Of a stretch of 64,000 nt of DNA, positions 51,475-60,199 are shown one piece after another. The position numbers and the translations under genes were made by a program. Numbering within the stretch: the first letter of the stretch is position 1; each line of letters begins with the position of its first letter. Under the pieces are notes generated by a model. It ran no database searches. It was given only the letters and a program-made list of their open reading frames with translations, and was not told the origin of the DNA. Source of the DNA: Temnothorax longispinosus (taxonomy: Eukaryota > Arthropoda > Insecta > Hymenoptera > Formicidae); the NCBI RefSeq assembly GCF_030848805.1, contig NC_092361.1, positions 22,155,406 through 22,219,405 on the forward strand, given 5' to 3'.

Positions 51475-54400
51475 CGGTGACAAAAGTCAACGGTACGACG
51501 ATAAATGCGCCCAATATTAACAACGCTGTCGAAAGTGAAAAGAAGAATGCAATCGCAAAGATAGAAAAACTGATTAATGAAGAGAATGAAATTACTCTGG
51601 AAGATTTAGCGCCAGATGGTGGCTGGGGATGGATGATTGCATTGGCAATGATATTAATTCTCGTTAGTAATAATAATAATGATAAAATAGTGCTTAAAGC
51701 TATTGCAACAGCTATATCACTCTTATCTAATAACATTTACTTAAAAATTATTTCGAAATCTTTCCCAACACAAACATGAGCGAGTTATATAATACGTAAT
51801 TAACAACTTCTTTCCTGCTGTTTTAGTTTACTACGACAGGCCCATCATCATCATTTGCTATAATTTTTGGCGATTTTCTTGAAGATTCCGGCCAGGCAGG
51901 CATGGCATCGAGTCTCTTCAATTCCGTCTTTATGATCAATTATTCTATTGCCAGTAAGCGCGCATGTGACATGTGTTTAATAATCAAAATGGAAGAAAAA
52001 AATGATGATACACTAAATTATATTTGCACAGTTATCAATCGAAGATTTCTATACAAATTTATTAGTAACAATTTGAAAATAGTGTGTTTGCAAAGAAATG
52101 TGTGGTCTTCGCACTTTTTTTTCTTGGTATAAAACTTTTCTCGGAAGTAGAAATTTGCATTTGTATTTGCGCGATAAGAAGATTAAGTGACATCCAAAGC
52201 GTAATTTTTCTGCTCTTATCGACGTTGTCAGTTAACACGGAGAGAAATTGTTAGCAAATTTTACTTAAGTTCGCTAAGCAAATTTTGCAGAATTTGAGTT
52301 AAGTAAAATGTAACTGACAAATTAAGCAAAATGTACCAAATATACTACTGCAGCTTAACTAATCAAGTAAAAATTATCAATTCGTTCAGTAATTTTTACG
52401 TAACCCTGTTGGTAAATACAGCTTATTGTTAGCCAGTCCAGCGCAACTTTTTTAGTAAATTTTACTTAGCAACTATGTACGTTTACTAACGATTTCTCTC
52501 CGTGAAGCCATCAGGTTCTTGCTGTAAATTTGCAGCTTCTCTCGTCGACATTTTGCACAAAGGATTAAAATCAAATAGCGTGTGTACAGAAGTTTTGATC
52601 CGGCACATATTTGCGACGTATGCGATCCTAATACGTTTCTGATACATGAAAGTCTCACGGCGCATTATTCGAATCTAACTATAATCGAATTCTTGTTTAC
52701 GAAAAAACGTACGCTACATTTTGTTATCACATATTCTTAGAACATATCACAATTATCAGATTAGAGCATTATTTCTAGTGAAAAAAATGTGCTTTTACTA
52801 TCACTCAAGTGCGAAGATAATAAATTTTACTATATATGAATTAAATAACAATCCTCGAATAAGAAATTAAATAGAATTTTATATTTATCTTTTGTTATCG
52901 TTACATAATAAATAATAATATTTTAAATTTAATTTAAATACGCACAATTTTATTTATAATATTTAATATTACTATTATAATAATATTTAAAAATAATATA
53001 TTTTGCAAAACACAGAAGTTTGTAACTTAAAGATAATTAACAGATAGTAAAATATAAATAATAGATAACAAATCTTATTATAAAAATGATTTAAACACAA
53101 AGTTTTTAGTATTTAGAAGATTATTCGTTAAACAGTATTTTATTCTAACTAATAACATAATTTTTCTTTTTCCACTTATGCATTGAACACAAAGAAATAT
53201 TTCTTGTGCAGGTTTGCTCACCAATACATTGATGAAAAGATATTCTACAAGACCGGTTGGAACTGTGGGTGCACTCTTCTTCGCGTTACCTAACATAGCC
53301 CTGGCCTTTGTTAGAAATATATACGACATGGCTTTTATTTGTTTTCTACAAGGTTTTGGATCGGGCTTGATTCATACAATTACTAATACGGTTTTCAACT
53401 CGTACTTCGTAAAGAAAAGAGCGAAAGTAAAGCAGTTATGGCTAATGCTCAGGTCTAATAAAAAAGCTCAATTCTCAGCTTATTAAAAAACATTTTCTCT
53501 TTCTTATTTAGGTGATGTATGCGTCGCAAGCCATTATTGCATTAGGCGGAATTGTTTATCCTATGTTGTGCGAAAGGATGGTGCCGTTGTACGGTTTTCG
53601 CGGTAAGTGTCGCAAAGGCAAAGTTCCAGATATTTACAACTTATTTTTGTTTGTCGTTTGTGTTATAGGTACTGCGGCAATCATAGGTGCTCTAAGCCTT
53701 AATAGCGTCGTTGGAATGACAATGATGCATCCCGTGGAATGGCACGCCAAAAATCCGGCAGAAGTTCGTGCTGAAAGAGCGCGCGAAAAGGAACAAGTCT
53801 TTCGAAAATTGGCACTATCGAATCGTCGTTCAACCATCGACGTAATTCACTCATCTTCCAAAACTAAATGGAGCAGTCTTCGTAGTCTCAAGGAAGAAAG
53901 GGGCACAAATACACCATTGCTAAATGAAGTTTTTAAGGTAACATAAAATTCGATGATAAGATTCTCTCATTTTTTTGTCAATTAAATTAAAAATTTTTTC
54001 TATTTAATTATATTTGTCCGTTCATATTTACATTAATTTTGTTTAGCCTTCTGCACAAAGAGTTGCGTCAGTCTCAACAATTGAGAGCGAAATGCGTTGG
54101 AGAGCGAAATCAGGATCTATATGGGAAAGTTTATCGAGGCGTACATCGGCTATCTCGGCCTCTAGCTTAGTTAATTTGGCGACTCGCACGACTTATGTAC
54201 TAAGCGACATACGGCTTCATCTAGAAAAGAAGTATAGTGAAAGACGAACAGATAAAGAAACGCAGGAGAAGGAAGAGAAACAAAAAAAGGAAATCCAGAA
54301 AAAGAAAGAGGAAGAAAATAAAGAAATCCAGGAGGAGGAAGAGAAACAAAAAAAGGAAACCCAGGAGAAGGAAGAAAAACCAGATAAGGAAATCCAAGAG

Positions 54401-55535
54401 AAAGGAGAAAAACAAGACATTGAGAAAGAACAAAAGGCAATAAAGTAAGTATACGGTTCAGTTTTTTTTGTGTAATTGAATTATTAATTTATGGTTAATA
54501 TATCTTAAGACTATAAGACTCTGATAGTCTTTTTTACTATAAACTTAAAGACTCTGATAGTTCTGCTATTAATTGATGTGTTTTCCTACATTTGATACAA
54601 TTTGATAATTATTTTTATATATATATATATGTTTAATAATATAATATATAATTCTATATCTTCATATAATTTACGCTCTGATTTATTTTGTCAATACCAA
54701 AGGTATAAAATCATTCTGAGAGATCTAGTGGATATGTCTCTGGTGAAGAATATCTGTTTCATAAATTTGTGCTTCGGCGTCCATTTCGTGGGTACTGCCG
54801 ACTTTTGTTTCTCTTCTCTCCTTCCTCTTATAATGACCGATGCGGGACACTCGAAAGCCTATGCCGCACTGAGCGTCACAATCAGTGGAATAGCCGAGCT
54901 GGCGTCGAAAATTTTACTGTCAATTTTTACACTAATAATAAACGTAAAATCAAAGTATATATTCTTTATTGCCACAATCTTGATGGGATTCGCAAGAATG
55001 GGTGAGTACATTCAATTTTATAATTGAGTAAATAAATTATCGTAAATTTTTAGTTTCTGAAATAGCTAATAAAAATCACGATATGTACAGGATTCCTGCT
55101 ATATGAGGGTACGATAAAAGGCGCGTTAATTACGATAATGTTAATTGGAGCCGTGCGATCGTGGCTGCTGGTCACGCTGCCTTTAGTTATCATAGAAGAT
55201 CTCAACATAGAAAAATTTGCCTCGGCTTATGGCCTCGGCGCTGTCATCAGCACTTTAGTTACAATAATTTTCGGCGCCATCGTAGGTAAGTTGAGATGAA
55301 AGACCGTATTAAGTTTTGATTTGTAATACATATAACTACCTATGTGTATATTGTTGCAGGAATTATTAAGGATTGGACTGGTAGCTACGAAATATATCAA
55401 ATTTCTTTACTAGTGTTAAATAGTGTATTTATTTTACCTTGGGTTTTGCAATTCATCTTTGTAGACTTCAGAAAATGGCGGAAGCAACGCGCGCAAGAAA
55501 CTAACACAAAATTTATCGACTGTCGATGGGAATGA
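51471..55535 (+). CDS. Monocarboxylate transporter-like protein (SLC16/MFS), copy D
   Basis: Exons: 51471-51662, 51827-51953, 53212-53426, 53512-53602, 53669-53937, 54047-54444, 54703-55001, 55091-55285 and 55360-55535. All phases agree, giving 653 residues. A hydrophilic N-terminus of about 45 residues leads to the signature PDGGWGW. N-half features: SLLTNTLMKRYSTRPVGTVGALFFALPNIA, then YFVKKRAKVMYASQAIIALGGIVYP and YGFRGTAAIIGALSLNSVVGMTMMHP. The long cytoplasmic loop (exons 5-6) carries five 11-residue charged repeats. In helix 8 the family's D-x3-R pair is replaced by Glu496 and Lys500 (GIAELASKILL). The intron 53603-53668 is only 66 bases and has no in-frame stop. The gene lies in the first duplicated segment; its intron 2 holds a MITE. 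The start is the first ATG after the leader acceptor. The family predicts a plasma-membrane solute carrier; the altered helix 8 makes classical proton-lactate cotransport doubtful. Confidence 0.9.
52236..52504. mobile_element. MITE, 269 bp, inserted in intron 2 of MCT copy D
   Basis: Terminal inverted repeats CACGGAGAGAAATTGTTAG (left) and CACGGAGAGAAATCGTTAG (right, reversed) extend to about 23 bp with two mismatches. The duplicate gene copy at 60981-60990 reads GTCAGTTAAG without the element, giving a direct empty-site comparison. The flanks are GTCAGTTAA on the left and AAGCC on the right, so the duplicated target is AA or a mutated longer site such as TTAA. No coding capacity, hence non-autonomous. 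The superfamily cannot be fixed. Confidence 0.85.
54254..54418 (+). repeat. In-frame 33-bp tandem repeat (five 11-residue units) in MCT copy D
   Basis: Units follow the pattern K-E-[IT]-Q-[EK]-[EK]-x-E-x-x-x, for example KETQEKEEKQK and KEIQEEEEKQK. They form a highly charged, probably helical segment in the cytoplasmic loop between helices 6 and 7. Confidence 0.9.
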
Positions 55536-56141
55536 AGAGATGTAGAACATCTCGAGAATTAGTGACTAATACTTATCAAATTGCATTCTTGCTCATTCTT
55601 TATTAAAATGTTTAGTATTCTTAGTTATTCTTGGTGTACATACATGGAGCAAGTTAATTTTTATGTATGTAAAATAGCTATCTGCTGGTTATAATATAGA
55701 AAATTTTATATTTTATAATAAATATTGAATTTTTTGTACATACAAATAAATACATTTAAATAAATTTGATTTAAATTCTTATACAAAAAACAGACGAATT
55801 GTTTACATTTTTTTACAGAAAATTACTGAACTCATGAATAAAAAATATATTAATGAGTTTATATAAGTAAGATCAAACAACACATCATTTTCGTTAAGCG
55901 CTTTATTTGCTCAAAATTATACATTAGTAGATTAATCTTAATTAGTAATTTTATTATCAATTATTAACTTTTAATTATTAACTCTTAATAATTAATAAGA
56001 TAATTAAAAATTTAATATAACTTACAATTAATAATATAAACTTATATCTTATATATGAGTTGTAAAATATAGCCTTGAAGATATTTTTAGTATATTAAAG
56101 ACAATGTATTGATTTTCTTCTTCGTCTAAAATATTGTATGA
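55536..56141. other. 3' flank of MCT copy D
   Basis: AT-rich 3' UTR and intergenic DNA. The similarity to copy 2 continues for at least about 50 bases past the stop codon. Nothing else is recognised. Confidence 0.45.
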
Positions 56142-56176
56142 TTTGCCGTACGGCCCGGCCCGGTTTGCCGTACGGC
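56142..56176. repeat. Short GC-rich direct repeat
   Basis: TTTGCCGTACGGC occurs at 56142-56154 and again at 56164-56176. Each contains the palindrome GCCGTACGGC. It sits at the edge of a GC-rich patch of about 320 bp in otherwise AT-rich DNA. Confidence 0.6.
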
Positions 56177-56222
56177 GCCTCTGCCCGTTGTCGGGATCTC
56201 ACCGCTTACGACGGCACGGCGT

Positions 56223-56305
56223 CTAACGGTCGAACATGAGTTTCGCGAGTTCGATGCCGAGACTCGGAATCGTCTGTAGACGATTTAGATCCTGTGCCAG
56301 ACTAA

Positions 56306-56338
<33 letters not shown>

Positions 56339-56468
56339 ATTTTTCCAAGCCCGTTCCCTTGGCAGTGGTTTCGCTAGATAGTATAGATAGGGACAGTGGG
56401 AATCTCGTTAATCTGTTGTGAGTAAGCACCGGCTTGCACACAATCATGATTTCAAGTGGCAGCATCCT
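56223..56468 (-). other. Exon-like open frame of unknown identity (80 codons)
   Basis: On the minus strand a good acceptor (tataaaatttcag) precedes an open frame from 56465 to a TAG at 56223, with mixed base use at third positions. The peptide contains CKPVLTHNRLTRFPLSLS and KLAGKEDPVELDFSLAQDL, which I do not recognise. No upstream exon is visible before the MITE at 56711. It could be a terminal exon fragment or a remnant of a gene moved here with the GC-rich patch. Confidence 0.25.
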
Positions 56469-56710
56469 GAAATTTTATATAGAGAAAAGTATTTCAAAAA
56501 AAGAGAAATATTCGAAATGTTTTTCATTAAAAAACATGATTGCACAATCAATTTACAACTGATACTGAGAGCCTGCCATCTATTTATAACCGTGTCATTG
56601 GTATTACTTAGTTTGCTCTTCATATTTCGGTTCTGCTCGTTTTTCCACCAGAGCGCTGTTTGTCATTCGCGGATTACTTTGACAACTTTAGTTCGACTTT
56701 GACTATCTTA

Positions 56711-56871
56711 AGGCTCAGTCACAATGAGAGGAATAAGGAATAAGATAAAGGAATTAGGAATAAGGCATATTGCATCTCACTTTATTGTACGTGTACTGAA
56801 GTGAGATGCGACATTCCCTTATTCCTTATTCCTTTATCTTATTCCTTATTTTTCTCATTGTGACTGAGCCC
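56711..56871. mobile_element. Harbinger-like MITE, 161 bp, near-perfect hairpin
   Basis: The two halves are nearly complementary over most of their length. The ends are AGGCTCAGTCACAATGAGA and the reverse complement of GGGCTCAGTCACAATGAGA, followed by GAATAAGGAATAAG-type repeats and GCATCTCACTT near the loop. The 3-bp sequence TTA flanks both sides (56708-56710 and 56872-56874), the target duplication typical of PIF/Harbinger elements. No coding capacity. Superfamily placement is inference from the TTA duplication. Confidence 0.75.
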
Positions 56872-57025
56872 TTACTGTTCGGACGTTGTTGCCTCGATAT
56901 GGCTGGTGACGTTTTTAATCTCATGTATCACCGTTTGTCTTGGAACGCATAAGAATTGTAAGCTTTAATTAATTTTATAATGTTAATTGACTTTATTGTT
57001 TTTGACTATCGCGATATTGTAATAA

Positions 57026-57298
57026 TTTTGTAGAGTTTTTCTATTGTTAAATGTATAAATTCTTTCTCTTGTGTTTAGCTTTGCGTTTATCTTGATGTAG
57101 TCAGGACACCACATCAACGATGCAATTAATTTTGTTATGCGGATCGGTGTAACTCGAACAAAGGCACTCGATAAGGACCGGAATTCGGTCGAAACGTCGT
57201 GCAATTCCTGTATCAATTGGCCAGTTGGGTCAAAATAAACCGACTTATTTTGAATTATTTGCTGGCGACTGAAATTGTTTTGTTTAGTTATTAAATAC
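57026..57298 (-). other. Open frame after the CYP4 remnant, possibly a P450 N-terminal fragment
   Basis: The minus-strand frame stays open after the donor at 57298 and reads FDPTGQLIQELHDVSTEFR, then CPDYIKI. This loosely resembles the region before the C-helix of CYP4 enzymes (a PE/PD-x-I motif), not the haem-loop exon expected here. If real, it means the P450 pieces are out of order. The match is weak. Confidence 0.2.
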
Positions 57299-57771
57299 CT
57301 CGGTCCAGCACTGAAAGGAATGTAAGCATAATAATGTCTTTGTTGCATTCTTTCCGGTAAAAAGTTGTCTGGATCAAAAACTGTTGGATTTGGATAATAT
57401 TTCTCCAACCGATGCGTCATAAATTGTACGACCAGTACCGTGGCAGACTTTGGAAGAACATAATTGCCTGTAACTGTTAATATAAAACATATTAAATGTA
57501 TTTTTTTTTAAATTTATAAATGAGTTCTTTTAAATATGTACTATAACGCGATTAATGTTATTGTTATAGTAATGCATTTTATTAGATAATTAGATACCTA
57601 TTGTCACATCTTCGTTAAGATGCCTGGCAATCAAAGGTACCGATGCGGTGGGAAAAGTCTCAAAGTTTCCATAATAACTCTCTCGAGATATTTCATCTCT
57701 AAAGTATCTTGGAAAGTGCATTGTCTGTCGCTATCACCAAAAATCGTATCCAATTCTTCGTGCACACGAGC
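57299..57771 (-). pseudogene. CYP4-type cytochrome P450 remnant (broken)
   Basis: Two consecutive exons of a CYP4-family P450 are recognisable. Exon 57771-57598 reads ARVHEELDTIFGDSDRQ and LEMKYLERVIMETLRLFPP, including the K-helix E-x-x-R. Exon 57467-57299 reads GNYVLPKSATVLV, YYPNPTVFDPDNFLPER and YIPFSAGPR. In the first exon five extra bases interrupt the frame between the codons for LFPP and VPLIARHLNEDV, so translation would stop. The haem-binding exon expected after FSAGPR is missing, and nothing upstream of ARVHEE is present before the cytochrome c gene. The remnant therefore lacks its N-terminal two-thirds, its haem cysteine and an intact frame. It lies inside the duplicated unit, so a second copy is expected beyond the window end. 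Confidence 0.8.
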
Positions 57772-57998
57772 CTGCACGATGAAAATCATTAAATTATAAA
57801 GAAAAGAAAAGAGTTAAATTATTACGATTATTATATCGAAATCAAGCAATGTATCGACTTTTCTCAAGAACGACAGAGACTGATGAAGATCGTAAAATGC
57901 AATATCGTTGAATTATTCATGGAATTACTATTTTAATTTCGATTTAAATTTAAATATAAATGTAATTAGCAAGAGAAACAAATAAATAACCTGTTAGG
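57772..57998. other. Short spacer between CYP4 remnant and cytochrome c
   Basis: AT-rich DNA with no P450 exon, which shows that the remnant is truncated at its 5' end. The right end probably contains the 3' part of a 5' UTR intron of cytochrome c. Confidence 0.4.
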
Positions 57999-58523
57999 AT
58001 GGGTGACGCGATCAATGGTAAGAAATTATTTATGAAGTTGTGCGCTTCATGTCATACCACGGAAAAGGGTGGAAAACATAAGATAGGTCCTAACCTGCAT
58101 GACATCATGGGCAAAACTTGCGGAAGTAGGTGTACTAATGCCCCAATGTCTTATATATATATATAGACAATATCTCAGGAAAATAATTTAATCGAAAATA
58201 TAAATTCAGAAAAAAAATTGTTTTAACAGTCATTTAATAGTTATATAGTAATATTTATGCGTAAATATGTATATAATGCTATATATGTATATTGAATAAT
58301 AGTATGACAATTTATATGTAACTATTAATTTTTTCTAGCTATTCCGGGATTTAATTTCACGGAAACTCTGAAGGAAAAAGCTATTGTATGGGATGAGAAG
58401 ACTTTAAACGACTACCTCGAAATTCCCAAAAAATTTATCCCGGGAACAAAAATGGCATTCTACGGTGTCAAGAAGGCCGAAGATCGAAGAGATTTGATCG
58501 CTTTCTTAGCTACTTTGAAATAA
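57999..58523 (+). CDS. Cyt-c: Cytochrome c, diverged paralogue
   Basis: An electron carrier between complexes III and IV in the mitochondrial intermembrane space; also an apoptosome activator in some animals. Exons 57999-58125 and 58339-58523 give 103 residues. Haem attachment CASCH, axial Met in IPGTKMAF, KKLF, GGKHKIGPNLH, the Trp in IVWDEKTL and a C-terminal DLIAFLATLK are all present. The phase-1 intron falls at G-T-IPGF, so the gene is not a retrocopy. A splice acceptor just before the ATG (ctgttag) suggests a 5' UTR intron. Many usually conserved positions differ: no extended GVPAGD N-terminus, GRKTGQ replaced by GKTCGT, and KGITW replaced by KAIVW. Such divergence is seen in testis-type paralogues, but tissue use is not visible here. 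An AATAAA lies at 58533-58538. Confidence 0.88.
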
Positions 58524-59493
58524 CCGCGTTTTAATAAAACAGTATTTTTTTTATTTTAAAATAAATTACCGTTATATGTACATATCACTTTGTTAAATAT
58601 TATTTTGTTGAAACATATAAAATTATTACATGCTTTTGTAAACCAGTAATAGTTAATAAGAACCGAAATTGTAACGTATCACATTACAATAAAAATCAAA
58701 GTATGTACGCATATTATCTTATTCTTTTTAATGTTATTAATAATTATTAAATGGATTATATTTTACCCTTTATTTTGTCACAATTTTTCTACACACAATC
58801 TTCACAAACTTTTCTATAAAATTATTACAATAAAAACATTGGTTATTATATTGCTTTTTCATAGAAGCTTTGTGATGGTAAAAAAAAATTTTTTCAAGAT
58901 TTTAAAAGAAATAGGTTTAGAATGTTCCAAAATGTCGAGAAATCATATTAGTAGAAAATGTCCGGAAGTATGTATGCGTGTGTGTGTGTACGGATTTTTT
59001 GTACACGTATCTACTTCTACAATTTTTTAGATACCGGGTTTAAATTTTGCACACAAATAGAGTAGCATAAAAAAAGTGTATGTCCTCCTCTATAATAATT
59101 TTATTAAAATCCGTCGACCGGTATTTTTCTTTTATAAATATACTGATCTCGTTTTTTTTTATGGAAAAATCAAAGAAAATTTATAATTTATATTACGAAT
59201 CATTGTTTAACTTTTAAATTTTTGTTAATTTGCATTTTATTAAAAAATCGTCATGTTTGAAGTGGTAAATCCATATTAAGATACTCATATTTATCATCTA
59301 TTAGATTAGATATAAAGAATGCTAATTAAAGAATGTTCTTTTATAATAAACTGATTAACAACTGAATTGAAGCATTTGTAAATCAGAGAGTATACGAGGC
59401 AAGTTTACATTCGGATCTTCTCTCTCCGCAATTCCGTAATTACGGATCCTACAGTGCTAATATTTCATTCTGGCCTAAGAATAGGTGTTTAGT
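58524..59493. other. 3' UTR of cytochrome c and upstream region of MCT copy E
   Basis: The duplication junction falls at about 58543. The rest is the promoter-proximal region of copy E, including the 270-bp block absent from copy D. A 99-codon open frame at 58731-59030 runs across the junction of homologous and unique DNA and is a chance frame. Confidence 0.45.
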
Positions 59494-60199
59494 ATGATGA
59501 CACTTCGTACAAAGATAAGAGAAACTTCAAAATCTCGTTTGTCGCATGCCCTGCTTAGTCGGAAATTGTCTACCTTCGATTATCGTGGAAGTGTATCGGA
59601 ATCGTTCACGTTTGCATTAAATTTATCTATCAATATTCTGCTAGGTAAATACTTAAATCTTATCTTCAAATCCGGTGCAATGAAAATAGCAAAAATATAA
59701 TTTTATCTAATAAATCTGGTGTGGAAAATGTGCTGTCTTAAATTAATTACATGTAAATGCTTAACGAAAATACAAATAATTTTATGTAAAACTGTTTCTG
59801 TTCAAAAAATTATTGTTTAATTATATTTCATGTCAATAAATTGACTATTATTTGGAGAATTTTTACTTTTGTATTTATTAATGGAAGGAAAAACTAAATC
59901 CAATAAAATAAATTAATATTTAAAAAAAAACTTTTTGTGTTTTCTATGGATAAATGAATTACCTCTGTCAGACGTTATTGCAGAAACTGAATGTAAAACA
60001 TCACTTTTTATTATTTTAATGTCTACTGTTTTTAATAATAATTAAAGTAGAATATATTTATATGAAAATACTATTTTCGTATTGGCATATATTTATCTTT
60101 TATTAAATACTTTTTTATAATTCTTTCTTATTTTGTGAAAAAACGTGACGCTATTTAATGTGTTCAAATAAATCAGGGACGCGATTTATCGTAATATGA
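59494..60199 (+). other. Spliced upstream ORF in the leader of MCT copy E
   Basis: Same layout as in copy D: tandem ATGs at 59494/59497, donor after 59644, acceptor before 60177, stop TGA overlapping the transporter ATG at 60196. The 57-codon length is kept. At least four residues differ from the copy D version (W to S, P to L, L to F, I to N). Confidence 0.4.

Larger units (their letters stand above)
50088..55590. repeat. Duplicated segment, copy 1 (contains MCT copy D)
   Basis: Nearly base-for-base similar to 58543-64000, covering upstream region, leader exon, all nine coding exons, introns and the 3' flank. The left limit is where similarity begins (TATTTTTTTTATTTTAAAAT). The right similarity limit cannot be seen because the second copy is cut by the window end. 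Differences are scattered substitutions and a few indels, the largest being a MITE present only here (52236-52504) and about 270 bp present only in copy 2. Confidence 0.95.

Noticed and set aside
53512..53946. Single 145-codon exon reading through intron 4 of MCT copy D
   Set aside because: The 66-base stretch has consensus splice sites and its removal restores the family motif YGFRGTAAIIGAL, so it is annotated as an intron. Retention is kept as a finding.
58731..59030. 99-codon frame near the duplication junction
   Set aside because: It runs from duplicated DNA into the block unique to copy 2. The homologous part in copy 1 is not open beyond it, so it is a chance frame.
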